DNA of 64,000 nt, taken from Gammaproteobacteria bacterium (GTDB taxonomy: Bacteria; Pseudomonadota; Gammaproteobacteria; Pseudomonadales; Pseudohongiellaceae). The notes beneath the pieces were generated by a model, which saw nothing but the letters and a program-made list of their open reading frames with translations, had not been told where the DNA came from and ran no database searches. Positions 17,136 through 25,859 of the stretch are shown here, one piece after another; position 1 is the stretch's first letter; every line of letters begins with the position of its first letter. The position numbers were made by a program, and so were the translations under genes. The stretch is from the NCBI GenBank assembly GCA_041395725.1, contig JAWKZW010000001.1, positions 2,542,001-2,606,000 on the forward strand, given 5' to 3'.

Positions 17136-17162
17136 TTAAGTTGTTAAGTTGTGAGTGTCCCC
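17136..17162 (-). repeat. Right 27-bp terminal inverted repeat
   Basis: Perfect inverted copy of 16583-16609; ends in CCCC at 17159-17162. Confidence 0.85.
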
Positions 17163-17296
17163 GATTTGCCTACTAGCGTATACTCAGAGTATCTGCCGCG
17201 ATCATCAGGGTTGGCAGACCGTCAGGATCAGGGTAAGCACACTTTGGGCCGATGTGCGATCAGCAATTGCGTAATCACCAGGGGAGGTTGGCTACG

Positions 17297-17668
17297 GTGA
17301 CCGGTAATCAAATGGCAGTGATTTTATTGTTACTTGCGGTGCTTTCTCCCTGGCAGTTAAGCCGGGCGGCAATAGTCGACGGGTTTCCCGACGCGGTGGT
17401 CTGCTCGGTTAGGGACCCTACCGGGTTAACGCCCTGGGAGGAACTGGTCTTTTACGTCAGCGCCCGCACCCTCAACGGCGACACGCTATACAAGACCCTG
17501 ACCGCAAACACGGTGGTGATCATCGTCAGCAGTGACGGCGTCCTCAATGCTCCCAATCTGGCGCAATGCGATGGCCGTTCCGTCGTGGAACTGTTCGAAT
17601 CGGGCAGGGCATTCTACCTGACGCCTGCCGGGGCCGGGGTGCGCGCGAGCGAGGCAGACCGGGATTGA
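17297..17668 (+). CDS. Small secreted protein, unknown function
   Basis: 123 residues from a GTG start at 17297, chosen because GGGGAGG lies 9 bases upstream; the next ATG is five codons on. A signal peptide (MAVILLLLAVLSPWQLSRAA) would send it to the periplasm. The mature part has two cysteines (in VVCSVRD and AQCDGRS), probably disulfide-bonded, and no recognised domain. It lies between two transposable elements, so it may be a hitch-hiker or a local gene spared by them. Confidence 0.55.
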   Translation: MTGNQMAVILLLLAVLSPWQLSRAAIVDGFPDAVVCSVRDPTGLTPWEELVFYVSARTLNGDTLYKTLTANTVVIIVSSDGVLNAPNLAQCDGRSVVELFESGRAFYLTPAGAGVRASEADRD

Positions 17669-17786
17669 ACCGGTCTGCTGATTCCGGGCCACTCTCCGAC
17701 AGGTAGTCGTAGCTGGCGGCACAGGTGCGAATCAAATACTAGGCAGTCTGCCAGGGAAACTGGCAAACTAGCTCTCACGGGTGCAT

Positions 17787-18564
17787 TGATAAGTTAACAG
17801 CCCTAGCCGATAAGAAAGTGCAAGAAGTTCATTCTATATTGACACCGGCCATTCCCAAGACGCAAAAGCACGCAACCGAATCAACTGATAATTCTTGGCG
17901 GAAACTAAGTGGCACCCCAAGTTGAACAGATTGTAAACTGCAGCATGTACATCCAGAAACCGCTGCGCGTGTGACACTGATTTAAACTTTCTCATTCCGC
18001 GTTCTCTTACTCTAGTTGGTTGATGAAAAAGTTCCGCCTTATTGTTTGAATACTGATTCGAATCGTCAATCGCATCGGGCATTAACTCTCGATGTGCGAC
18101 TCCATAACTGCTTAATTTATCGGTGCTAATCTTTCGTGGTGCACCCTTGGATTTCTGCAGGACTCGCCTGAGAAATCGTTTGGCAGTAGCGCCATCACGT
18201 TTCTTCTGTAGAAATAAGTTGACGACTTCACCGTCTTGATCTACGGCTCGCCAGAGGTAATGGTGCACGCCTCGGAATTTCACAAAGAGTTCATCATTGT
18301 GGAAAGTATCACCGTAACCTTGATGTCTCCGTTTCAAGCGGCGTGCGTACAAATTTCCGAGTTTATTGCACCAGAGTCGAATGGCTTCGTAGCTCACACA
18401 AATATCGCGCTTGGCGAGCAGATCCTCGATGTCCCGATGACCCAGATTAAATCGGCAATAAAGCCAAACTGCATGCTGTACAATTTCAGGTGGAAAGCGG
18501 TGTCGTTTGTACATTCTGCTAGGTTTCATGCCACAATCAGGGCAGAAACCCGGTTAATTTGTCA
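17787..18564. mobile_element. IS6-family insertion sequence (ends approximate)
   Basis: The boundaries are set by an imperfect 12-base inverted repeat: TGATAAGTTAAC at 17787-17798 and GTTAATTTGTCA at 18553-18564 (10 of 12 bases pair). It encloses a full-length IS6-type transposase. About 780 bases is the normal size for this family. The outer limits may be a few bases further out, and I cannot identify an 8-bp target duplication with confidence. Confidence 0.5.
17834..18529 (-). CDS. IS6-family transposase
   Basis: 231 residues, the usual IS6 length. An N-terminal zinc/HTH-like part (VWLYCRFNLGHRDIEDLLAK) precedes a DDE catalytic domain: first Asp in GDTFHNDELFVKFRG, second Asp in KISTDKLSSYG, and Glu in PTRVRERGMRKFKS. 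HYLWRAVDQDGEVV matches the family's strand after the first Asp. The protein looks intact, so the element could be active. It moves by replicative transposition and can generate adjacent deletions and cointegrates. Confidence 0.88.
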   Translation of the reverse strand: MKPSRMYKRHRFPPEIVQHAVWLYCRFNLGHRDIEDLLAKRDICVSYEAIRLWCNKLGNLYARRLKRRHQGYGDTFHNDELFVKFRGVHHYLWRAVDQDGEVVNLFLQKKRDGATAKRFLRRVLQKSKGAPRKISTDKLSSYGVAHRELMPDAIDDSNQYSNNKAELFHQPTRVRERGMRKFKSVSHAQRFLDVHAAVYNLFNLGCHLVSAKNYQLIRLRAFASWEWPVSI

Positions 18565-18574
18565 GTACCTGCCG

Positions 18575-18605
18575 GAGAGTATCTGGTTCGAAGCCAGGTA
18601 CTCTC
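18575..18605. other. Inverted repeat upstream of the hydroxy-acid oxidase
   Basis: GAGAGTA at 18575-18581 pairs with TACTCTC at 18599-18605, with an inner CTGG/CCAG pair around TTCGAA. It could be an operator, an old terminator cut off by the IS6 element, or an RNA hairpin. A second inverted pair, GGACAAA/TTTGTCC, lies just downstream at about 18657-18690. Confidence 0.35.
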
Positions 18606-18739
18606 TCTGCAGCTCCCTTCGCAACAGGCCAGGTCGGCTCCTTGTACACTTGGACTGGACAAAGTTCCGGGACACGGCTAGTTTTGTCCAACCCGGGCGT
18701 TCAGGCGCCTCGTATTAAAAACAATTACCGGAGGGAGAT

Positions 18740-19951
18740 ATGACCCATCGTCGAGCTTTTCTTAGATTTCTGGCTGCCAGCCCCCTGCTTGCGGAGTACT
18801 CTGCGTTTGCGCAGGAGGTTGAGGAAACCCTTGGCGAGCGGCTCACCGATCCTTCCGAGGTAATCAATGTCTTTGAAATGGAAGCAGTTGCGCGGGAAAA
18901 GATTCCGCCGGCGCATTTCGGTTATCTGGCTACTGGTGTGGATGGTGACCTGACCCTGCGGGCCAATCGGGCGGGGTTCTCACGCTTCCAGATCAAGCCC
19001 CGCAGGCTGGTTAACGTTAGCGAGGTGGACATGTCGGTGAACGTCCTGGGCGTAGAGGCGGATTCACCGATCTTCCTGTGTCCGGTGGGCAGTCAGGGTG
19101 CTTACCATGCGGACGCGGAACTCGGCACGGCCCGGGCTGCTGCCGCCAAGGGGCACCACATGATCCTGTCCACCCAGGCGTCGACGGCCATCGAGCGGGT
19201 GGCTGAAGCGCGGGGCGCGCCAATCTGGTTCCAACTCTATCCGACCAATCGTTGGGAATACACCGTGGCCATGCTGCAGCGGGCCGAGGCTGCCGGCTGC
19301 TCCGCAGTCTGCCTGACCATCGACTTGCCCGGTGGCAGAAATACTGAAACTCAGAGCGTATTGACCAGAGAAGACACTCGCACCTGTTCCAATTGCCACA
19401 CCGGGCAGGCCAAACCCATATTTGATGGATTGAACATGCGCGGCGTCGGGTTGAACGATCCGTCTCTGACCTGGGACGTCATCGGGCGCATGAAGGAAGT
19501 CACCAGCATGAAGGTGTTGATCAAAGGCATCGAGGTCGGTGCGGATGCGGCGCTGGCTGTGCAGTATGGTGCGGACGGGATCGTTGTCTCAAATCATGGT
19601 GGCAGAGCGATTGAATCCGGGCGCGGGACCATCGAGTGTCTGCCGGAAATTGTTGCTGCGGTGAACGGCCGCCTACCAATCATCATCGATGGCGGCTTCC
19701 GTCGCGGTACCGACATTTACAAAGCGCTTGCCATGGGCGCTTCAGCGGTGGGCATTGGTCGGCCTTATTGCTTCGGTCTCGGCGCTTTCGGACAGGCCGG
19801 GGTGGAGCGGGTGCTGGACCTGCTCAACCGCGAACTGCAAATCACCATGCGCGGCAGCGGAACGCCGACTGTCAGTTCTATCGGGCCAGACTATGTGCTT
19901 GATGCGGGCCAGCGGGTGCCCAGGGGAAGGCTGGGCAGGGAGTTGCTTTAG
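18740..19951 (+). CDS. Tat-exported FMN-dependent alpha-hydroxy-acid oxidase/dehydrogenase
   Basis: 403 residues. The start THRRAFLRFLAASPLLAEYSAF is a Tat-type signal, so the enzyme should fold with FMN in the cytoplasm and act in the periplasm. The barrel shows the family's active site: FGYLATGVDGDLTLRAN, VLIKGIEV (Lys), SNHGGRAIES (His/Arg) and IDGGFRRGTDIYKALAMGA (phosphate site). It oxidises a 2-hydroxy acid such as lactate or glycolate to the 2-oxo acid. Within the variable loop is TCSNCHTG, a CXXCH motif that could bind haem c. GGAGGGAG lies before the ATG. It converges on the PQQ dehydrogenase gene. Confidence 0.85.
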   Translation: MTHRRAFLRFLAASPLLAEYSAFAQEVEETLGERLTDPSEVINVFEMEAVAREKIPPAHFGYLATGVDGDLTLRANRAGFSRFQIKPRRLVNVSEVDMSVNVLGVEADSPIFLCPVGSQGAYHADAELGTARAAAAKGHHMILSTQASTAIERVAEARGAPIWFQLYPTNRWEYTVAMLQRAEAAGCSAVCLTIDLPGGRNTETQSVLTREDTRTCSNCHTGQAKPIFDGLNMRGVGLNDPSLTWDVIGRMKEVTSMKVLIKGIEVGADAALAVQYGADGIVVSNHGGRAIESGRGTIECLPEIVAAVNGRLPIIIDGGFRRGTDIYKALAMGASAVGIGRPYCFGLGAFGQAGVERVLDLLNRELQITMRGSGTPTVSSIGPDYVLDAGQRVPRGRLGRELL

Positions 19952-20000
19952 GCCGAAGCCAGGGCATAACCCTGCAACGGGCTCTGCCCAGGGTCTCACC

Positions 20001-20045
20001 AGAGCTGCCGGTGGAGCTGGCAGCTCTGACCCCATTTATTGGGGT
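20001..20045. terminator. Hairpin pair between convergent genes
   Basis: AGAGCTGCC (20001-20009) pairs with GGCAGCTCT (20019-20027), and ACCCCA (20029-20034) pairs with TGGGGT (20040-20045). Both lie between the convergent oxidase and PQQ-dehydrogenase stops. Neither has a T-tract, so termination is inferred from position only. Confidence 0.4.
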
Positions 20046-20047
20046 GG

Positions 20048-21673
20048 CTAATCAAGTCCGAATACAAACAGAGTCTGGCCGCCAATAATCGCCACTCGCT
20101 GTGCGTCGCCCACAGAAAATCCCATGGGATTGGTGCGGACATGGGCGCCGGTGTTGAAGCTCCACCGGGCGCTGCCGTCCCGGGCGTCCAGGGCGAAGAA
20201 GTTGCCCTCGTTGCTGGAGCCGAACACCAGGCCGCCGCCGGTTGCCATGACGCCGGACCAGGGCGGTGTCTGCAGTTCGAATTCCCACTGCAATTGACCC
20301 GTCATGGCGTCCAGGGAGATGATGGCGCCGGAGGCGTCGTCACCGTCAAACGCCTGTTCGCCGCCACCAAGAAACGGGCTGCCGGGCTGGTATTCCGCGT
20401 CCGCCTTGAAGTACATGGCGCCCATGCGACGGTTAGACACAAAAAACTGCTCTGTCTGGGGGTTGTACGACGGTGAGAACCAGTTGGTGGCTCCCTGCAG
20501 GCTGGGCCAGACTACATTGCCTTCGCGGGTTGGTTCGGTATTGGGCAGCACGATTGGTCGGCCGGTGTCATCTATGCCTTCCGCCCAGGTCTGGTAGGAG
20601 TATTCCTCACCCAGCAGAAATTCACCGGTCTCCCGGTCCAGCAGGTAATAGAAGGCATTGCGATTGGCCAAAGCCAGCAGCTTGCGCGGCTGTCCTTCGA
20701 ACTCGCCGTCGATGAGAACCGGAATCTGGTTGGCATCCCAGTCATGAGTGTCGTGGGGCGTATACTGGAAGAACCATTCCATTACGCCGGTATCCGGATT
20801 CAAGGCCAGTACCGCACAGGTGTACAGATTGTCGCCAGGTCGCAGGTCGCCGTTCCAGTCCGGGGCCGGATTGCCGGTGGTCCAGTACAGCAGATTGAGC
20901 TCCGGATCGAAAGAGCCGGTCAGCCACGTGGAGCCGCCGCCGGTCTGCCAGGCATCGCCCTGCCAGGTCTCGCTGCCGGGCTCGCCGGGTGCGGGAACCG
21001 TAAAGGTGCGCCACAGGCGTTCACCGTTCTTTGCATCATAGGCATCAACAAACCCGCGCACACCCGCCTCGGCGCCACTGACGCCAACAATGATCTTGCC
21101 GTCCAGGGCCAGGGGTGCCAGAGTCAGGGAGAAGCCCACGTCGTTGTCGGCAACAGTGGTCTGCCAGCGCACGGCACCGGTGCCGGCATCCAGGGCGAAC
21201 AGCCTGGCATCCAGCGTGGCCACATAGACTGTGTCGTCAAGCAGGGCCACGCCGCGGTTAATCCGGGGGAAGCCGATATTCAGCACGGCATTGGAAAGGT
21301 CCGGTGTGAAATGCCACAGCACACGGCCGGTCCGGGCATCCAGCGCGGTGACGCTGCTGGGGGATTCGGTCAGGTACATGATGTCGCCCGCGACCAGCGG
21401 AGTGGTTTCCTGCAGTCCGGCACCGCTGATGCCGGTGGGTTGCATCTGATAGGCCCAGATCACCTTGAGCTGGTCCACGTTGGCCGGCGTGATCTGGGTA
21501 AGCGGGGAATAGCGATAGGATCGATAGCCGCCGGAGTAGGACAGCCAGTCGGCCCCATTGATCTCATCGGCCAGCAGCGCCTGATAGTCGGTATCCCCAT
21601 TGACCGGGAGTGCTCCAAGGGCTAGGACGGCCAGAAAGCAGTGGGTCACAAAACTGAAGCTCTTGTACTGCAC
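20048..21673 (-). CDS. PQQ-dependent dehydrogenase (periplasmic quinoprotein)
   Basis: 541 residues with a signal peptide (FVTHCFLAVLALGALPVNG) and an eight-bladed propeller. Typical features are WLSYSGGYRSYRYSPLTQI at the start of the blades, repeated ALDAxTG-W tryptophan-docking motifs, VGVSGAEAGVRGFV, TTGNPAPDWNG, and TPHDTHDWDANQ with the catalytic Asp. The adjacent-cysteine ring of methanol dehydrogenases is absent. It should oxidise an alcohol, aldose or aldehyde in the periplasm and pass electrons to cytochrome c. Translation starts at GTG 21673, 2 bases after the cytochrome stop; its ribosome-binding site AAAGGAGAG is inside the cytochrome gene, so the two are coupled. Confidence 0.88.
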   Translation of the reverse strand: MQYKSFSFVTHCFLAVLALGALPVNGDTDYQALLADEINGADWLSYSGGYRSYRYSPLTQITPANVDQLKVIWAYQMQPTGISGAGLQETTPLVAGDIMYLTESPSSVTALDARTGRVLWHFTPDLSNAVLNIGFPRINRGVALLDDTVYVATLDARLFALDAGTGAVRWQTTVADNDVGFSLTLAPLALDGKIIVGVSGAEAGVRGFVDAYDAKNGERLWRTFTVPAPGEPGSETWQGDAWQTGGGSTWLTGSFDPELNLLYWTTGNPAPDWNGDLRPGDNLYTCAVLALNPDTGVMEWFFQYTPHDTHDWDANQIPVLIDGEFEGQPRKLLALANRNAFYYLLDRETGEFLLGEEYSYQTWAEGIDDTGRPIVLPNTEPTREGNVVWPSLQGATNWFSPSYNPQTEQFFVSNRRMGAMYFKADAEYQPGSPFLGGGEQAFDGDDASGAIISLDAMTGQLQWEFELQTPPWSGVMATGGGLVFGSSNEGNFFALDARDGSARWSFNTGAHVRTNPMGFSVGDAQRVAIIGGQTLFVFGLD

Positions 21674-21675
21674 GA

Positions 21676-22479
21676 TTACTCTCCTTTCAGGCTCATCAGG
21701 TAAGACACCAGATCATCGATCTGTTGATTGTTCAGTGCGGCGCTGTAGCCCGGCATAAAGGAATGCCCGAATGCCTTTTCATAGCTGAGTAACTCGGCTT
21801 TGTCGAAGGAATAGATGTCGCCCGCCACATCGCGCATCTGCACGGTAAATTCGTCTTCGTTGATGCGCATGCCTTCGTAGGTGCCGTACTCGGAGACGAT
21901 ACGTACAGTCAGGAAAGCACTCAGGGTGCCGCGAAACCGGTCCACCACCCGTGGCTGGTCGGCTTCCGGGGTGATCACCGACTGCCGCAGGTAGGCCGCG
22001 TTGCGCCGCAGGCCCACCTGCGAAAGCTCCGGGCCGATGCCGGTGCCGACGCCATCAAGTATGTGGCAGCTGCTGCAGTTACCGACGCTCTGATAGACCA
22101 GTTGTCCGGCGACAGGGTCACCCGGCATGGTTTCGGCAGGTAACCGCCCCAGGCCACGCACATAAGCGGCCACATCCTGCGCATCGCTGCCCCGCAGCTG
22201 ACGCGAACCTGGCATGCCGGTGCCGGGGATGCCACCCACGATCACCGATACCAGCGTCTCATCATCCGGCGCGTGGGTAAGCTGTGCGCGCTTCAGGCTT
22301 GGTCCCTCGCCGCCTTCACCGAGAATGCCATGGCAGCGGGAGCAGAGGGTCTGAAACAGCTGCTGACCATTCTCCAGGTCCTGGGCAGAGGCTGGCATGC
22401 CTGTACTAGCAGCCAGGAGCGTCAGAGGGACAAGAAGTAAAATTCGTCTGACCGGTAAGAATTTCGCCATGGATAACAT
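21676..22479 (-). CDS. Dihaem c-type cytochrome, electron acceptor of the PQQ dehydrogenase
   Basis: 267 residues from ATG 22479, chosen because GGAG sits 8 bases before it. A signal peptide (RRILLLVPLTLLAAS) is followed by two haem sites: TLCSRCHGILG and GNCSSCHILDG. A distal Met ligand candidate is in GTGMPGSR for domain 1. Domain 2 resembles the haem-binding domain first described from planctomycetes (GIGPELSQVG, then VQMRDVAGDIYSFDK, then SFMPGYSAALNNQQIDDLVSYL). It should carry electrons from the PQQ enzyme to the respiratory chain. It lies in the same direction as the upstream TRAP genes, so uptake and oxidation may be co-expressed. Confidence 0.87.
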   Translation of the reverse strand: MLSMAKFLPVRRILLLVPLTLLAASTGMPASAQDLENGQQLFQTLCSRCHGILGEGGEGPSLKRAQLTHAPDDETLVSVIVGGIPGTGMPGSRQLRGSDAQDVAAYVRGLGRLPAETMPGDPVAGQLVYQSVGNCSSCHILDGVGTGIGPELSQVGLRRNAAYLRQSVITPEADQPRVVDRFRGTLSAFLTVRIVSEYGTYEGMRINEDEFTVQMRDVAGDIYSFDKAELLSYEKAFGHSFMPGYSAALNNQQIDDLVSYLMSLKGE

Positions 22480-22638
22480 TTTATTTCTCCGCGATCGTTT
22501 GCAGTCCGAGGGCAATCGAAATTGTCCCTTATTCTTATGCAAAAAATTCTGCTTGTCAGTTAATTTCCTTTGTTGTGTCGGTGTGGAAGTGCCAGGCGCG
22601 ATTTCCAGCAGCAGGAGGGCAACCTCGATCTCCGGGTA

Positions 22639-24594
22639 TCAGGCACCAGCCAGGGACTGCCTTTCCCCCATCGGGCGACTCAGCAGTATTCCCGCCAGCG
22701 CCATCACGCTGCCGCTGATAAAAAGTGTTGCGTCCCCAAGGTCGACACCGAAGACCACGATGCCCGGTAGCGCGATCAGCCCACCACCCAGTGCGGTGAG
22801 TGTCCGGCCCGCAGTGCCCGGTAATCCGGCCCGATCCAGAAAACCCACGCCAAGCAGGTAGCTCTGCAGGGCGCCTGCAATCAGCACGATGCCAAGCACC
22901 ACGGTGGCCGTGGAAAGCAGTATCTCCCACCAGCTGCCCGACAGGATCAGTGCCGGGTCCAGCACAAAGAAGAACGGGATAAAGTAGATCACGCTGCCCA
23001 GACGCATGGCCTTGAACCCGGTGGCCAGGGCCGATGCCCCGGCGATGCTGGCTGCTGCGAAAGCCCCCAGGGCGACCGGCGGGGTGATGAAAGACAGCAT
23101 CCCCCAGTACAGAATAAACAGGTGCACGCTCATGGGATCGAGCCCACCCTGGATCAGGGCGGGTGCCAGCACAATCGCCAGAAACACATAAGCGGCTGTT
23201 ACCGTCATGCCGATGCCCAGCAGAAAGCTGGTAAAGGCACCCATTAACAGCAGCAACAGGGTGGAGTCGCCAGCCAGATACAACAGGTCGTTCACCAGGG
23301 TGCCTGACAGCCCTGTAATGGAAAGCGCGCCGACGATCAGACCGACGCCTGCCATAATGGTCAGCAGTTCCATCAGTAATTTTCCTGTTGCTACCAGAAA
23401 TGCCCCGGTATTCTGCAGGTTCCAGCGATGACTCGGAGAAAGCTGATTCAATACCAGCAGCAGGCCGGTGGCGATAAAAGGCGCCACCGCTTCCCGCTGC
23501 AGATAGACCAGCAGGAATACCAGCACGCCGAAGGCGGCGATATAGAACCAGCCCTGTTTCATGGTTTCGGCCACGCTGGGCAGTTGATCACGGGGCGTGC
23601 CGACCAGGCCCATTCTCGCCGCATAGGCATCAACCTGAACGAAAAGTCCGAAAAAATACAGCGCTGCGGGCAGGGTTGCGGCCAGAGCGACCGTTGTATA
23701 AGGGACGTTCAGAAAGGTGGCCATCACGAAGGCGGTTGAGCCCATGATGGGTGGCAACAGGACACCACCGGTAGAGGCGCAGGCCTCGATGCCGGCGGCA
23801 TACTCTTTTTCCATGCCGTCTTTCTGCATGGCCGGAATGGTCATCTGGCCCGTGGTCAACACATTGGTGATAACGCTGCCGCTCATGGAACCCATCAGGC
23901 CGCTGGACACTATGGCTACTTTGGCAGAACCACCCCGGACATGGCCAAACAGGGCAAACGCCAGATTGATGAAGAAACGGCCGCCACCGGTATGCTGCAG
24001 GGCGATACCAAAGATAAGGAAGCCGATGACCAGTTCTGCGAAGGCACGAAAGGGCAGCCCGAGGATGCTTTCGATACTCATGACATGGTAAGCAGCGGTC
24101 TCGGCCCCGGTGGACGCCATGCCTGAAATCGGCCCTGGCAGTTTGTCGGCGACGATCGGATAAAGAGAAAAAGTCAGCACCAGGAAAAACAGTACCCAGC
24201 CTCCGCTGCGTCGGACTGCTTCCATAATCAGCAACCAGAGCAGGTAACTTATCCACACCGCATAGGTTGGCGCGGTGAACTCCCAGCCGTAATCCAGCAT
24301 GGTCTCTGCGTTGGTAAAAAAGAACCCGCAGGCCGCTAACGCCGCCAGCGCGAGTACAATGTCGTACCAGTAGCGTCGGGCTCTGGGGAACGGTGGGTAG
24401 ATGAGGAAGCAGAGCGGTAGCAGCAGCCCCAGCAGGGCGTAGTAGTAGTGGTTCTGTACCGTAATGACAAAATCCAGCAGAGGGCTGTCGGAGAACAGCC
24501 GCAGGGCGTCCATGGCCAGAAAGGCACTGCCCACCGCGGCAGCGCCGGTGAGCCACCGTAGCGGTGCTGGCAGATCAATTGGCGTTCTGGACAC
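22639..24594 (-). CDS. TRAP transporter, fused small and large permease (TAXI type)
   Basis: 651 residues with about 16-18 membrane segments. An N-terminal DctQ-like part is joined to a DctM-like part (LVIGFLIFGIALQHTGGGRFF, SSGLMGSMSGSVITNVLTTGQ, GGVLLPPIMGSTAFVMA). The start GTG overlaps the TAG stop of the binding-protein gene by one base (TAGTG), so translation is coupled. It uses an ion gradient to import an acid delivered by the periplasmic TAXI protein. The solute is unknown; many TAXI systems take dicarboxylates or amino acids. Confidence 0.9.
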   Translation of the reverse strand: MSRTPIDLPAPLRWLTGAAAVGSAFLAMDALRLFSDSPLLDFVITVQNHYYYALLGLLLPLCFLIYPPFPRARRYWYDIVLALAALAACGFFFTNAETMLDYGWEFTAPTYAVWISYLLWLLIMEAVRRSGGWVLFFLVLTFSLYPIVADKLPGPISGMASTGAETAAYHVMSIESILGLPFRAFAELVIGFLIFGIALQHTGGGRFFINLAFALFGHVRGGSAKVAIVSSGLMGSMSGSVITNVLTTGQMTIPAMQKDGMEKEYAAGIEACASTGGVLLPPIMGSTAFVMATFLNVPYTTVALAATLPAALYFFGLFVQVDAYAARMGLVGTPRDQLPSVAETMKQGWFYIAAFGVLVFLLVYLQREAVAPFIATGLLLVLNQLSPSHRWNLQNTGAFLVATGKLLMELLTIMAGVGLIVGALSITGLSGTLVNDLLYLAGDSTLLLLLMGAFTSFLLGIGMTVTAAYVFLAIVLAPALIQGGLDPMSVHLFILYWGMLSFITPPVALGAFAAASIAGASALATGFKAMRLGSVIYFIPFFFVLDPALILSGSWWEILLSTATVVLGIVLIAGALQSYLLGVGFLDRAGLPGTAGRTLTALGGGLIALPGIVVFGVDLGDATLFISGSVMALAGILLSRPMGERQSLAGA

Positions 24595-25859
24595 TAGCGC
24601 CAGACCGGATCGAACCCGGCTTCCTCGAGTCGCTGGGCACGTATACCATGCCAGGCTTCGACAAAGGCATCCTGGTCGCGAATGCGCTGAGCAGTAACCT
24701 CCGCCCAGGCTGCGGCAAGCACTTGCTGGCGACGGATGAGGGCCTGGTTATGGGCTTGCAGTGCGTCGGTCCAGATGCCGATTTCCTGCCAATACGCGAC
24801 AGCACCCTCATGATAGGGAACCACCCAGTCGAATACCTGGCGTTCCAGCGCCCAGCCTATGGCCCCTGGGTCGGCGTCCTTGAAGTCGTCGTAATTCTCA
24901 TTGATTACCCGGGTAAGGGAGTAGACAAAGTCGCTATCCTGGGTATCAAGGGTGGTGAGTAACGGGTAGGGGTAGGTGCCGGCCTCGTGGGAATTGGTGT
25001 CCGAGATGCCGGCGCCCCGGGTGGCGATATGCTTGGTGAAATAGGGCGCCACGGCCAGCATCCGCTGCCAGCAGCCCTCGTCATCGTGAGGTGCCGGCAG
25101 CCACAGAATGCCCCGCGGTGAGGCCTCGAGGCGGAAAGGGGGTCCCGACACGGTAGTTCCAAAGGCAACATCCACGTCGCCATTGATCACGCCATTCCAT
25201 TTGGCGTCGTAACCGGGGAAATCCACCCGGATGACATCGTCCCAGGTCAAACCCCCGCAGGCCAGGTATGCCTCCATCGAGATGTTCAGTGCCGGTGCAG
25301 CCCGCACAAAGGGAACGCGGCGCCCCCGCAACTCGGCAAAACTGGTGATCCCGGTTTCTGCCGCCACGGCCACCGCCTGGTTGCTCAGGCCATTGGAAGT
25401 CATCAGCAGGCGCAGGGGCTGCGGGCCCCACTCGGGGTTGGCAAACTGAAACATGCCTTCCTGGGCAAGATAGGTGGCTACACCGTTGGCGGTGAAATCA
25501 ACGCGACCTGATTTCAGGGGCAGCAGACGTGAGACATCGTTCTGACCTGGAATGACCCGCAAGGTGACGTTGTATTTTTCCCGCAGCATGGCACCGATGG
25601 CGACTGCCTGGTTATAACCGGTGGTGCCGAGGTTATAGGCTGACCAGGCCATCTGCCTTGGTAACTGAGGCTCGGCGGGCTGCCCCAGTGCGAAACCGGT
25701 CCATGACAGGGCGGCGCACAGGCAAATGGGAAGGTGCATCGGAAGACGAATGGCTGAAAGACGTGTAAAAAGGCCGACAGGAAGCCCGCTACAATGCCCG
25801 ATGGACTGGAACAGCTTGCGCCCGCTCGTGGGCAGCGCTTTCAGGTGCTTTGGTGACAC
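24594..25859 (-). CDS. TAXI-family solute-binding protein
   Basis: 421 residues from GTG 25859, preceded by GGGAG; an internal ATG at 25739 would give a cleaner signal peptide (MHLPICLCAALSWTGFALG) but has no ribosome-binding site. The mature part shows the TAXI fold: YNLGTTGYNQAVAIGAML, a segment on ligand selection (LLPLKSGRVDFTANG), and FVRAAPALNISMEAYLACGG. It is secreted to the periplasm and presents solute to the fused TRAP permease encoded next. One copy of the dispersed motif AACCTCTGATTAA lies 29 bases upstream of the GTG, in the presumed promoter. Confidence 0.87.
   Translation of the reverse strand: MSPKHLKALPTSGRKLFQSIGHCSGLPVGLFTRLSAIRLPMHLPICLCAALSWTGFALGQPAEPQLPRQMAWSAYNLGTTGYNQAVAIGAMLREKYNVTLRVIPGQNDVSRLLPLKSGRVDFTANGVATYLAQEGMFQFANPEWGPQPLRLLMTSNGLSNQAVAVAAETGITSFAELRGRRVPFVRAAPALNISMEAYLACGGLTWDDVIRVDFPGYDAKWNGVINGDVDVAFGTTVSGPPFRLEASPRGILWLPAPHDDEGCWQRMLAVAPYFTKHIATRGAGISDTNSHEAGTYPYPLLTTLDTQDSDFVYSLTRVINENYDDFKDADPGAIGWALERQVFDWVVPYHEGAVAYWQEIGIWTDALQAHNQALIRRQQVLAAAWAEVTAQRIRDQDAFVEAWHGIRAQRLEEAGFDPVWR

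Larger units (their letters stand above)
16583..17162. mobile_element. Deletion-derived transposable element with perfect 27-bp terminal inverted repeats
   Basis: The 27 bases at 16583-16609 are the exact reverse complement of 17136-17162, enclosing a 580-base unit. Inside lies an internally deleted gene for a RAYT-type (IS200-like HUH) transposase. The outer motif GGGGACAC is typical of repeats that accompany such genes. No target duplication is evident, which is expected for this class. With its transposase broken, the element could move only if helped in trans. Confidence 0.7.

Noticed and set aside
20697..20760. Lanthanide-dependence signature of the PQQ dehydrogenase
   Set aside because: The DWD at the active site fits the DXD of lanthanide enzymes, but glucose-dehydrogenase-like Ca/Mg enzymes also show D-X-D. 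Not decisive by sequence alone.
20744..21625. 293-codon plus-strand frame
   Set aside because: It is antisense to the PQQ dehydrogenase, whose motifs, signal peptide and coupling with the cytochrome gene are clear.
23630..24556. 308-codon minus-strand frame inside the TRAP permease
   Set aside because: It reads in another frame of the permease and is Arg/His/Cys-rich without any domain, as expected for a GC-rich shadow.
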